The notes: a model not told the origin generated them from the sequence alone. A stretch of DNA of 18,965 bases from an uncultured Collinsella sp. (GCA_900551815.1 URXE01000046.1:1-18965); one strand, 5' to 3'; shown: positions 11,925-18,965, counted from the stretch's first letter. Numbers and translations are program-made.

Positions 11925-12821
11925 ATGAAGCTCCAGCAGCTCAGATATGTCGTCAAAGTTGCCGAATGCGGCAGCATTACCGAGGCCTCGCGCCGGCTCT
12001 TTGTATCGCAGCCTTCGATTACCGCGTCGATTCGCGATCTCGAAAACGAGATGGGTGTGCACATCTTTGAGCGCACCAACAAGGGCGTCATTGTGTCCGA
12101 GGAAGGCGAGACCTTCTTGGGCTATGCGCGCCAGGTACTCGACCAGGCCGACCTGCTCGAGGGCAAGTATAAGGGCGCATCCGAGCAGGTGCCGCACTTT
12201 AGTGTGAGCTGCCAGCATTATTCCTTTGCCGTCAACGCGTTTGTCGACGTGATCCGCGAGTTCGATGCCGCGCGTTACGACTTCACCCTGCGCGAGGAGC
12301 AGACTCACGAGATTATCGAGGATGTCGCGCATATGAAAAGCGAACTGGGCATCCTGTACTTATCCGAGCATAACCGCGAGGTCATCGAGCGCATGCTGGT
12401 GGCCAACGAGCTCGTGTTCGAAGGACTCTTCTGCGCCACGCCGCATGTCTTCGTCTGCGCCGACCATCCGCTGGCGGACCGCTCCAGCGTGACGCTCGAG
12501 GATCTGGAAGACTACCCGTTCCTGTCCTACGAGCAGGGCAGCTACAACTCGTTTTACTATTCCGAGGAGCTGACCTCGACGTTCGAGCGTCGCAAAAATA
12601 TCCGCGTGCGCGACCGTGCGACGTTGTTCAATTTGGCCATGGGCCTCAACGGTTACACGGTATGCTCGGGCGTGATCAGCCACGAGCTCAACGGCCCCGG
12701 CATTATCTCGATTCCGCTCGACGTGGACGAGTACATGGAGATTGGCATCATCACGCGCAAGAACACGACGCTCACGCGCTACGGTCGGGCCTATATCGAC
12801 GCGATTCGTCAGCATATCTAG
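11925..12821 (+). CDS. LysR-family transcriptional regulator, possible methionine regulator
   Basis: A 298-aa LysR-type regulator. The N-terminal winged helix-turn-helix (1-60) is clear: LRYVVKVAECGSITEASRRL, then FVSQPSITASIRDLENEMG. The rest is the two-lobed effector-binding domain (about 90-295). The ATG at 11925 follows AAGGAGA, which overlaps the stop codon of the HAD gene, so translation is probably linked. Immediately downstream is a MetE-like methionine synthase gene whose leader has a TATAG-N7-CTATA palindrome, the layout of the MET-box bound by MtaR/MetR-type LysR regulators in streptococci. On this basis the regulator may control methionine synthesis; this is inference from context. 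The effector could be homocysteine or a precursor. Confidence 0.85.
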   Translation: MKLQQLRYVVKVAECGSITEASRRLFVSQPSITASIRDLENEMGVHIFERTNKGVIVSEEGETFLGYARQVLDQADLLEGKYKGASEQVPHFSVSCQHYSFAVNAFVDVIREFDAARYDFTLREEQTHEIIEDVAHMKSELGILYLSEHNREVIERMLVANELVFEGLFCATPHVFVCADHPLADRSSVTLEDLEDYPFLSYEQGSYNSFYYSEELTSTFERRKNIRVRDRATLFNLAMGLNGYTVCSGVISHELNGPGIISIPLDVDEYMEIGIITRKNTTLTRYGRAYIDAIRQHI

Positions 12822-12867
12822 GCTGCTGCGCTCCGCACGGTTCAAGTCTCTTTATGACAGTCCAGAC

Positions 12868-12890
12868 TGATATAGGAAGCATCTATATCA
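12868..12890. promoter_or_regulatory. Candidate LysR operator (MET-box-like) upstream of the MetE-like gene
   Basis: Perfect inverted repeat TGATATAG-GAAGCAT-CTATATCA, with 8-base arms at 12868-12875 and 12883-12890. It contains TATAG-N7-CTATA, the same spacing and outer bases as the published streptococcal MET-box (TATAG ... CTATA, 17 bases), and satisfies the general LysR T-N11-A rule. It lies 87 bases before the ATG of the MetE-like gene and 47 bases after the LysR gene, in an AT-rich stretch. Confidence 0.6.
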
Positions 12891-12922
12891 AACTGTTATA
12901 AACGTATATTTTACGATGGTCA

Positions 12923-12936
12923 TATGAGCGCTCATA
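12923..12936. promoter_or_regulatory. 14-base perfect palindrome in the MetE-like gene leader
   Basis: TATGAGCGCTCATA is self-complementary over 14 bases. It lies between the MET-box-like repeat and the start codon at 12977. The overlapping hexamer CATACT (12933-12938) could serve as a -10 element, in which case the upstream operator would be centred near -66, the usual LysR activator position. It may be a second operator or part of the promoter; no -35 was convincing. Confidence 0.35.
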
Positions 12937-12962
12937 CTCTGTCCCAGTAAAGCAACCAATGC

Positions 12963-12970
12963 AAAGGGAG
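12963..12970 (+). promoter_or_regulatory. Ribosome binding site fixing the MetE-like start
   Basis: AAAGGGAG, 6 bases before the ATG at 12977. It falls inside the codons that follow an in-frame ATG at 12959, so the downstream start is preferred. Confidence 0.75.
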
Positions 12971-12976
12971 ATATCT

Positions 12977-14110
12977 ATGAGCACTTCGATTCAACCGAAC
13001 GCGCCGTTTCGCGCCGATATTGTCGGCAGCTTTCTTCGTCCGCAGGCTGTAAAGGACGCCCGTGCCGCCTATGTCGCGGGTAAACTCGACGCTTCCGGCC
13101 TTAAGGCCGTCGAGGACGATGCCATTCGCGATTTGGTGGCAAAGCAGAAGGCCGCCGGCCTGCAGGTCATCACCGATGGTGAGTTTCGCCGCAGCTACTG
13201 GCACCTCGATTTTATGTGGGGCCTTAACGGCATTGAACGCCGTACCTCGCGTACGGGTTATATGTTCCACGACGAGGAGACCACAGCCGACACCGCCGTG
13301 GTAACCGGCCCCATTAGCGGCGAGAACCATCCGTTCGTCGAGCACTTTAAATTTGTCAAGGCGCTCGAGGGGGAGGGCCAGGTCGCGCGGCAAACCATTC
13401 CGGCGCCGATCCAGACGTTCTCCGAAGTCACGCTCGACCGCTGCGACGGCCAGCAGGAGAGCCTGCGCGCTGTCTATGAGACCGATGAGGAACTTGCCGA
13501 CGCCATCGCAGCCGCTTATCGCACGGTGATCGCCGACCTGTACGCAGCAGGCTGCCGCAACATCCAGTTTGATGACTGCACCTGGGGCATCTACTGCGAT
13601 ACCGATTTTGTCGCCAAAACCGGCATGAGCCCGGTCGACCTGCAAAAGGTGAGCGAGCTGGGCGTGGCGCTCAACAACGCCGCCATCGAGGGCAAGCCCG
13701 ACGACCTGGTCATTAACACGCACGTGTGCCGTGGTAACTACCATTCTACCTATGCCTTCGAGGGCGGCTATGACCCCATCGCGCCGTACCTGTTCGCAAA
13801 CGAGGATGTCGATGCATTTTACCTGGAGTTCGATACGCCGCGCGCCGGCGGTTTTGAGCCGCTCAAGTACGTTGCCCCGGGCAAGAGGGTCGTGCTGGGC
13901 TTGGTAACCACCAAGGCGGCAGAGCTCGAGAACGAGGATGTTATCGTTGAGCGCATCCGTGAAGCCGCAAAGTACGTGCCGCTCGAGAACCTGTATCTGT
14001 CGCCTCAGTGCGGCTTTGCCAGCTGCGAGATTGGCAACAAGCTGACCGAGGATGAGCAATGGGCAAAGATCGCGCTGGTCAAGCGCATTGCCGAGCGCGT
14101 TTGGAAATAG
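12977..14110 (+). CDS. Short cobalamin-independent methionine synthase (MetE C-terminal catalytic type, YxjG/YxjH-like)
   Basis: A 377-aa protein corresponding to the catalytic C-terminal half of MetE; the usual 750-aa enzyme has an N-terminal barrel that is missing here. The zinc ligands of the homocysteine site are all present: H249 and C251 in INTHVCRGN, E284 in YLEFD, and C345 in SPQCGF. The folate-side element GEFRRSYWHLDF (68-79) and the QFDDC stretch (197-201) match YxjG/YxjH-type proteins of Firmicutes. The reaction is probably methyl transfer to homocysteine, giving methionine. The methyl donor is uncertain, since related core-MetE proteins do not use free methyl-folate in the classic way. 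The preceding gene is a LysR regulator, with an operator-like repeat between them. Confidence 0.85.
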   Translation: MSTSIQPNAPFRADIVGSFLRPQAVKDARAAYVAGKLDASGLKAVEDDAIRDLVAKQKAAGLQVITDGEFRRSYWHLDFMWGLNGIERRTSRTGYMFHDEETTADTAVVTGPISGENHPFVEHFKFVKALEGEGQVARQTIPAPIQTFSEVTLDRCDGQQESLRAVYETDEELADAIAAAYRTVIADLYAAGCRNIQFDDCTWGIYCDTDFVAKTGMSPVDLQKVSELGVALNNAAIEGKPDDLVINTHVCRGNYHSTYAFEGGYDPIAPYLFANEDVDAFYLEFDTPRAGGFEPLKYVAPGKRVVLGLVTTKAAELENEDVIVERIREAAKYVPLENLYLSPQCGFASCEIGNKLTEDEQWAKIALVKRIAERVWK

Positions 14111-14232
14111 CGCTAGTGTTTGCAGGTGGCGGCGCGTGCGAGGCATAGTGTATCGCGTACAATGGTTCGGATCGTATCGTTCGGGCAGGTTATCCGATAT
14201 GCCTGATCGCCCTTCCATTCGAAAGGACATCC

Positions 14233-15567
14233 ATGTCCCAGTCCTCGACGCCCGCCGTCAGCGATGCCATCTACGACGCATCGTCGCTCGGCCGCCCGCG
14301 CATGTTCCTGCTCGGCCTACAGCACCTGTTTGCCATGTTTGGCGCCACCGTGCTGGTGCCCGTGCTCACCGGCCTCTCGGTATCGGCAACGCTTTTGTTT
14401 GCCGGCTTGGGCACGCTGCTGTTCCACTTCCTGTCGCGCGGTAAGGTGCCGGCATTTTTGGGCTCATCGTTTGCCTTTATTGCCGGTTATGCCGCAATCG
14501 CGCCCAACGGCGAGACCGAGCTTTTGCCCTACGCCTGCCTGGGCGTAGCTTGTGCCGGTCTGCTCTATCCGGTGCTGGCGGCGCTCTTCCGCGCGTTTGG
14601 CGCCAAGCGTGTCATGCGTTTCTTTCCGCCGGTGGTGACTGGCCCCATCGTCATTTCCATCGGTCTGATCCTGGCAAGCTCCGCCATTGCCAACTGCCAG
14701 ACCAATTGGTTCGTCGCCGTTATCGCCGTGGCAGTGATCGTCATCTGCAACATCTGGGGCCGCGGCATGGTCAAGATCGTGCCGATCCTGCTGGGCGTCG
14801 TAGTGAGCTATGCCGTTGCGGCCGCGCTCGGTGAGGTCGATTTTTCGGGCGTTGCCGCCGCGCCGTGCGTCGGTCTTCCCATCGTGTGGGACAACACCGT
14901 GTTTGCGCTCTTTGGGCCGCAGTTCGATAGCGGTCTTGCCACGACGGCCATCATCACCATCATGCCGCTGGCCTTTGCAACCATGATCGAGCATATCGGT
15001 GATATCTCCGCTATTGGCTCCACCTGTGAGCGCAACTACATCGCCGATCCCGGCTTGCATCGCACACTGCTCGGCGATGGACTCGCCACGATTCTGGCTT
15101 CGCTCTTTGGCGCTCCGGCCAACACCACGTATGGCGAGAACACCGGCGTGCTTGCCCTGACGCGTGTGTTTGACCCGCGCGTGATTCGCATTGCCGCGTG
15201 CTGCGCTATCGTGCTTTCGTTCTGCCCCAAGTTCGCTGCCGTGATTGCCGCCATGCCGGCGTGTGTAATCGGCGGCGTGTCGCTTGTGCTCTATGGCATG
15301 ATCAGCGCCGTGGGTGTTCGCAACCTCATCGAGAACCAGGTCGATTTCCAGAACAACCGCAACGTGCTGGTGGCCGCTCTGGTGCTCGTGCTTTCACTCG
15401 GCATTGCGTACAGCACCGCCGGTGCCATCGTGCTGGAGCTGGGCGGCGTGACGATTTCGCTTTCCGGCCTTGCCGTGGGCTCGCTGGTGGGCATCGTGCT
15501 CAACGCCATTCTGCCGGGTAACGACTTTGAGTTTGATGTCTCGGAACTCGAAGAGGCTGCTGAGTAG
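14233..15567 (+). CDS. uraA: Uracil permease (NCS2 / nucleobase-cation symporter-2 family)
   Basis: A 444-aa polytopic membrane transporter, expected to import uracil with protons. The NCS2 opening GLQHLFAMFGATVLVP (28-43) is clear. The substrate-site segments are FATMIEHIGD (248-257, Glu253 matching UraA Glu241) and NTTYGENTGVLALTRV (297-312, Glu302 matching UraA Glu290). About 12-14 hydrophobic segments can be seen, with short polar loops. The uracil-type TTYxEN motif favours uracil over purines or xanthine. UraA has His245 four residues after Glu241; the aligned residue here is Asp257. AAAGGA precedes the ATG. The gene is followed by a strong terminator, and no PyrR-binding loop was recognised in its leader. 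Confidence 0.88.
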   Translation: MSQSSTPAVSDAIYDASSLGRPRMFLLGLQHLFAMFGATVLVPVLTGLSVSATLLFAGLGTLLFHFLSRGKVPAFLGSSFAFIAGYAAIAPNGETELLPYACLGVACAGLLYPVLAALFRAFGAKRVMRFFPPVVTGPIVISIGLILASSAIANCQTNWFVAVIAVAVIVICNIWGRGMVKIVPILLGVVVSYAVAAALGEVDFSGVAAAPCVGLPIVWDNTVFALFGPQFDSGLATTAIITIMPLAFATMIEHIGDISAIGSTCERNYIADPGLHRTLLGDGLATILASLFGAPANTTYGENTGVLALTRVFDPRVIRIAACCAIVLSFCPKFAAVIAAMPACVIGGVSLVLYGMISAVGVRNLIENQVDFQNNRNVLVAALVLVLSLGIAYSTAGAIVLELGGVTISLSGLAVGSLVGIVLNAILPGNDFEFDVSELEEAAE

Positions 15568-15592
15568 CAGCTGCGTTCAGCTAAAACAAGAT

Positions 15593-15630
15593 ATGGTGCC
15601 CATGCGTATATGCGCGTGGGCACCATTTTT
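15593..15630 (+). terminator. Strong intrinsic terminator after uraA, shared with the convergent esterase gene
   Basis: The 14-base arms 15593-15606 and 15613-15626 (one G-U pair; core ATGGTGCCCA) are followed by a TTTTT run ending at 15630. It lies 25 bases after the uraA stop codon. The convergent esterase gene ends inside the T-run (stop 15629-15631). On the minus strand the hairpin is followed by ATCTTGTTTT, so it may work in both directions. Confidence 0.9.
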
Positions 15631-16291
15631 AATGCGTCAGTATCCAGTGGATGCCGCGGGCCATGCGTAAGTCGGTTTGGGCAAAGTGATTGCCGGGGTT
15701 GAGCTCCAGCGTTGTTGGAATGCCGCGCTCGACGAGCAGCGCTTCCATCGCGCGCGTGTCGTCGAGTACATGCCTCATCATGCGGTCGGGTGTCTTGGTC
15801 TCCTTTTTGCCGAGAGACAGGTAGACGGCTTGCGGGCTGCCGGCAAAAGGGGCCGTGCTGGCACGGTCGACAAAGTCGGGAAACCATAGCGACCCCGATG
15901 CGCTCGCGGCACGGTCAAAGGCGTCGGTTTGCCAGAGAGCCCAAAGCGAAAAGAGGCCTGCCAGCGAGTAGCCGGCAATGCCGCGCCAGGTGGGCGGCTT
16001 AGGAAGCGACGACTCGACCTGGGGGATTATCTGATCCAGCAGCTCATCAAGAAAACCGGCAGCTTGGCCGCCGAAAGGCTCGGCATCGCGTACGGTTCCG
16101 TCGCATGCCCAGGGGCTCAGCTCGCGATTCCAATCGAGCCCGCCAATGGCGACGAGAGTGAATGGCGGACAGTCGAGCTCTCGGCAACGGTCATAAACAT
16201 CGCTACCGTCGCCCATGACCACGGGGAGGTAAATGACAGGTGCGCTTTCCGTATGCTCCGAATGAACGGTTATCTGCTTTTGCGCTTCCAA
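15629..16291 (-). CDS. Alpha/beta-hydrolase, esterase D / enterochelin esterase-like family
   Basis: A 220-aa cytosolic-looking serine esterase of the PF00756 type. The nucleophile elbow is GYSLAG (Ser109), the opening strand is VIYLPVVMGDGSDVY, the oxyanion-side segment is VAIGGLDWNRELSPW (47-61), and the catalytic His is in GNHF (His202). The order fits a complete small member of the family, which includes Fes/IroE-like and formylglutathione hydrolase relatives; the substrate is not clear. It appears to start at TTG 16291, with AGAGAAG upstream. The next in-frame Met (residue 26) would cut into the first conserved strand, so TTG is preferred but not certain. No siderophore genes lie nearby to suggest iron release. 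The stop codon overlaps the uraA terminator. Confidence 0.8.
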   Translation of the reverse strand: MEAQKQITVHSEHTESAPVIYLPVVMGDGSDVYDRCRELDCPPFTLVAIGGLDWNRELSPWACDGTVRDAEPFGGQAAGFLDELLDQIIPQVESSLPKPPTWRGIAGYSLAGLFSLWALWQTDAFDRAASASGSLWFPDFVDRASTAPFAGSPQAVYLSLGKKETKTPDRMMRHVLDDTRAMEALLVERGIPTTLELNPGNHFAQTDLRMARGIHWILTH

Positions 16292-16404
16292 GGCAGGCTT
16301 CTCTCAGTGTTGTGATATCGGCAGCCCCAATTGTCGCACGCTAGCGCATACAGGTTGGGCTGCATTAAGAACAATCGCATGCGCGCCGCGCGAGCGCGAA
16401 CGGG

Positions 16405-16443
16405 AAAACGCCACCGCCGGAGGGGAGCTCGGCGGTGGCGTTG
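16405..16443 (-). terminator. Intrinsic terminator after the first surface-protein gene
   Basis: Perfect 13-base arms AACGCCACCGCCG (16407-16419) and its complement (16430-16442) around a 10-base loop. On the minus strand the stem ends in GTTTT, followed by CCC. It lies about 57 bases past the stop codon of the 16500-18284 gene. The left arm and part of the loop recur as a single arm at 4825-4845 in the opposite orientation. Confidence 0.8.
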
Positions 16444-16499
16444 TTAAACGGTGCTGGGGCTCGGGGCCTTCGCGGGAGCTGCCATGTGCGCAGAGGCGT

Positions 16500-18284
16500 C
16501 TAAGAACGCTTACGGCTCGCCATGGTGCCTGCGGCGATAGCGGCTGTTCCCGCAAGGACGGTTGCCACGATGGCCGCACCCGAGGTGTCGCCGGTTGCCG
16601 CGAGCACGCCGGTAGTCTTGGCTTTCGTGGTTGAAGCCGCAACGGCCTTGGTCGGCTTTGAGCCCTCAGGCTTGGGGTTCTGCTTGGACTCCGCGGGCTT
16701 GCTTTCTGCGGGCTTGGTCTCGTCGGGCTTGGGGTCTTCCGGCTTGGCTACCTCGGGAGGTGCGATGGTCGTACTTTTGGCGACTGCTTTGATATAGAGG
16801 GAGTCGACCGTGGCGTCGCCCGTGCCGATGGCTTGGCCTGCCTCGTAGATGCCGTCACGGAGCTTGCGACAGTCAATGACCTTGCCGCCTTCGGGCGTCT
16901 GGATGGCGGCGTTCTCAATCTTGATGGTGCCGATTGTCTTGCCGTCAGCGCTCATGGCACGGGCAAAGATTGCCGCTGTATCTCCTTCGGCCGTTACCTT
17001 GCTGCGGATGATCGAGATGACTGCGGGTGTGACGCCCTCGCTGGTCTGGGCGATGATGCCGATGTTCTCGCCTTGGGGTTCGCGCCTCGTCTCGCCATCT
17101 TGGTTTTCGCTGTAGGGGATGGGGCCGTCGCCGTTCTCGACATAGCGGGCTATGGCCTTGACAACGGAGTCGCTGATGTAGATGTGGCCGCCCTTCTCGT
17201 TGGGTCGATCGTTTCTGGTGGAGAATGCAGCCGAAACCTCGCCTTCCGCAAACGCGTCCACGGTGGAGCCGTTCTTGACGACGATGTCGTCCTGGTAGGT
17301 GAAGAGGGCGTTGGCGCCACCGTATCTGCCTTTACTTGCACGGACCGTCACGTTTGCATGATCGAGGGTGATGCCCTTGTGGGCATAGACGCCATATTCA
17401 ACACCGTTTACGTTGAGGGAGGCGTTTGTGGCTGCGAGGCTGCCCTTGGCCTCGACGGCAGCGTCTTTCTCGGAGCTTGCCTTGACCTGGCTGCCGTCCG
17501 AGATGTTGATATTGCCGCTGCTCCAAAGGGCCTCACCATCGGCTGAGCTTGCCTCGACCGTCCCGCCACCCTTGATGGTGAGGTTCTTGTCGGCTCCAAT
17601 ACCCTTGTCCTTGGTAGCCCTGGCGGTGATGGCTCCGCTGTCGTCAATCGTGATATTGCCGTTTGCCCTGATGCCATCCGATGCACCCGTGGCGTTGACG
17701 TTGCCCGAACCTTTGATAGCGAGATCACCTCCGGCATTGATGGCATCAAACCCAGTGCTCGTGGCGTTGACGGATCCGGCTCCGTCGATGTTGATATTAC
17801 CCGTGGAGAGGATAGCGTCCTCAGTAGATGTCACGCTGAGCGTGCCGCCCTCGTCGCCTTGGATATTGAGCTCGGCATTCTCGTTAGTGCCATGAGAAAC
17901 GTTGATGCTTTCGATCCATTCGGCAGTGACGATGTTGGTTCCCGAGTAATTCACGTTGAGCTTGCCTGCGGCCTGGATCTCGCCGCCGTTATAGTTGTTG
18001 AGCTTCAAGTCGTCGGCGCCGTCCCACGACCAGGTACCGGCCTCGTCGCTCGCCGCGGTGTTGTACTTGTTGCCGCCGACCTTGACCCATTCCGCTGCGA
18101 GCGAGACGCTCGGCACGAGCAGCGAGCTCACCGTGAGCGCGCACACGGCGCCCGCGACGATGCGGCGCGTCACGCGGCGCCAGCTGCCGTGCGCGAGTCC
18201 TATGCGACGGCGAACGTCGGGTTCGGCAACATGGGTTCCGGCGGTAGTGTCATTGCGTTTGGGGGTCGTGAACAAGGCTGCCAT
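16500..18284 (-). CDS. Secreted beta-helix surface protein with LAATG sorting signal
   Basis: A 594-aa exported protein with no recognised enzymatic motif. A long positively charged N-terminal region leads to a signal-peptide core, IVAGAVCALTVSSLLVP (42-58), with cleavage probably near SLAA (61-64). Residues about 138-340 are imperfect 22-24-residue repeats of the form GNITIDDSG-ITA-A-KDKGI-A, with alternating strands and Gly/Asn turns as in a right-handed parallel beta-helix. A Pro/Lys/Glu-rich wall-spanning linker (about 508-545) precedes LAATG (561-565), a hydrophobic helix (568-587) and the tail RKRS. LAXTG is the class E sortase signal, so covalent cell-wall attachment is likely. The start at 18284 has GGGAG 5 bases upstream. 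Adhesion or glycan binding is plausible but unproven. A paralogue follows upstream in tandem. Confidence 0.82.
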   Translation of the reverse strand: MAALFTTPKRNDTTAGTHVAEPDVRRRIGLAHGSWRRVTRRIVAGAVCALTVSSLLVPSVSLAAEWVKVGGNKYNTAASDEAGTWSWDGADDLKLNNYNGGEIQAAGKLNVNYSGTNIVTAEWIESINVSHGTNENAELNIQGDEGGTLSVTSTEDAILSTGNINIDGAGSVNATSTGFDAINAGGDLAIKGSGNVNATGASDGIRANGNITIDDSGAITARATKDKGIGADKNLTIKGGGTVEASSADGEALWSSGNINISDGSQVKASSEKDAAVEAKGSLAATNASLNVNGVEYGVYAHKGITLDHANVTVRASKGRYGGANALFTYQDDIVVKNGSTVDAFAEGEVSAAFSTRNDRPNEKGGHIYISDSVVKAIARYVENGDGPIPYSENQDGETRREPQGENIGIIAQTSEGVTPAVISIIRSKVTAEGDTAAIFARAMSADGKTIGTIKIENAAIQTPEGGKVIDCRKLRDGIYEAGQAIGTGDATVDSLYIKAVAKSTTIAPPEVAKPEDPKPDETKPAESKPAESKQNPKPEGSKPTKAVAASTTKAKTTGVLAATGDTSGAAIVATVLAGTAAIAAGTMASRKRS

Positions 18285-18289
18285 AGTTG

Positions 18290-18294
18290 CTCCC
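18290..18294 (-). promoter_or_regulatory. Ribosome binding site fixing the surface-protein start
   Basis: GGGAG on the minus strand, 5 bases before ATG 18284. It rejects the longer in-frame readings from 18446 and 18302, which would add about 54 or 6 residues ahead of the basic N-region without a comparable site. Confidence 0.65.
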
Positions 18295-18429
18295 GTTCTC
18301 ATAGGGCCTATACGACTAGATTCAGCGTATCTGCTGGATGTTGCCGGCGGTAGTGCCGTTTGGAGGGCAAAATGGCCAAAATGGGGGAGAAATAGGCCGC
18401 ACGCCGGCGCAGGGACCGGCGCTAAAAGA

Positions 18430-18462
18430 AAAGCGCGGGGCCGCATGGCGACTCCGCGCTTT
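18430..18462 (-). terminator. Intrinsic terminator after the second surface-protein gene
   Basis: Arms AAAGCGCGG (18430-18438) and its complement (18454-18462) around a 15-base loop, followed on the minus strand by TCTTTTAG. It lies about 94 bases past the stop codon at 18556 and before the promoter region of the first surface-protein gene, so the tandem genes are probably separate transcripts. Confidence 0.7.
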
Positions 18463-18555
18463 ATTGTTCAGCTTTTGCAGCCTTGCCCTTACGTTACGAA
18501 GAAGTAGACGAGGAAGGCAAGGGCCGCGATCCACCCGTCCCGTGCGAAAAAGTGT

Positions 18556-18965
18556 TTACGAGCGCTTGCGGCTCACCACGGCGCCCGCGGCGATGGCGGC
18601 TGTTCCTGCAAGGGCGGCTGCCACGATGGCTGCGTTCGAGGCGTCGCCGGTTGCCGCGAGCTTGCCGGTGGTCTTGGCTCCCGTGGCTGCAACTGCAACG
18701 GTCTTGGTCGTCTTCGTGCCCTCGGACTTGGAAACCCCAGGCTTGGTCTCGCCGGGCTTTTCCTCGGGTTTGATCTCCTCGGGAGGCACGATGACCGTGC
18801 TCTTGGAGACAGCGGCGTCATAGGGGGAGTAGATCGTGACGTCGCCCGTGCCGATGGTTTGACCCGCCTCGTAGACGACGTCCTCGCTGAGCTCTTCCTT
18901 GTTGCGATAATCAATGACTTTGCCGCCTTCAGGCGTCAGGATGCTGGCACCTTCGATCTCGATGG
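18556..18965 (-). CDS. Second LAATG surface protein, C-terminal fragment (partial at window edge)
   Basis: The last 135 codons of a gene that enters from the right edge. It is a clear paralogue of the neighbouring 594-aa protein. The two share TPEGGKVID, YEAGQ-IGTGD and KST-I-PPE, then a Pro/Lys/Glu-rich linker, LAATGD, and an almost identical tail of membrane helix (AIVA--LAGTAAIAAG) plus SRKRS. It ends in TAA. The domain organisation upstream is not visible, but the start of the fragment (a short IEIEGASI strand) suggests the same beta-helix ends here. LAATG again points to a class E sortase. The linker is shorter than in its neighbour. Confidence 0.85.
   Translation of the reverse strand, partial: IEIEGASILTPEGGKVIDYRNKEELSEDVVYEAGQTIGTGDVTIYSPYDAAVSKSTVIVPPEEIKPEEKPGETKPGVSKSEGTKTTKTVAVAATGAKTTGKLAATGDASNAAIVAAALAGTAAIAAGAVVSRKRS

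Noticed and set aside
12932..14230. 432-aa open frame on the minus strand opposite the MetE-like gene
   Set aside because: The plus-strand protein has all zinc ligands and a ribosome binding site. The antisense frame has no family features and results from codon bias in GC-rich DNA.
14111..14232. Possible PyrR-type attenuator or terminator ahead of uraA
   Set aside because: Only weak partial pairings were found and no PyrR-binding loop; a lone TACAAT hexamer has no -35 partner.
18480..18555. Short minus-strand frame between the surface-protein genes that reads like a C-terminal membrane helix (WIAALAFLVYFFVT then stop)
   Set aside because: The frame has no start codon before an upstream stop and covers only about 26 codons, so it could be chance or a gene remnant. 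Not supportable as a gene.

Overview
The window is GC-rich, compactly coded bacterial DNA with strong Shine-Dalgarno sites and many short perfect inverted repeats between genes. Gene content and style suggest a gut Coriobacteriia, most likely Collinsella or a close relative. The main cues are the thiM / thiamine-binding protein / thiE operon behind a TPP riboswitch, surface proteins with an LAATG sorting signal of the class E sortase type found in high-GC actinobacteria, and palindromic intergenic repeats. This taxonomic call is inference from memory of protein families, not from a search.

Layout, left to right. (1) 1-3127, all minus strand: the start of an ATPase gene cut by the window edge, a TrmL-like tRNA 2'-O-methyltransferase, a COG0523/CobW metallochaperone GTPase, an ArsC/Spx-like thioredoxin-fold protein without its cysteine, and a flavodoxin-like reductase. 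(2) 3202-7576, minus: two related cyclic-di-GMP proteins. One is GGDEF-PAS-degenerate GGDEF; the other has the same front end plus a third degenerate GGDEF and an intact EAL phosphodiesterase domain. (3) 7900-8769, plus: a patatin-like lipase. (4) 8872-10906, minus: TPP riboswitch, attenuator-type terminator, thiM, thiamine-binding protein and thiE, tightly packed. (5) 11006-15567, plus: HAD phosphatase, LysR regulator, a short MetE-like methionine synthase and a uracil permease. A TATAG-N7-CTATA palindrome stands between the LysR and MetE-like genes. (6) 15629-18965, minus: a small esterase and two tandem cell-wall-anchored beta-helix proteins, the second cut by the window end.

Most of the window is metabolic housekeeping: tRNA modification, metal handling, thiamine salvage and synthesis, methionine synthesis, and uracil uptake. 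The more individual parts are the paired c-di-GMP enzymes, the tandem LAATG surface proteins, a probable methionine regulator/target pair, and a set of palindromic elements, one of which supplies the stop codon of the trmL gene. I saw no tRNA or rRNA genes, CRISPR arrays, prophage, integrase or transposase genes.
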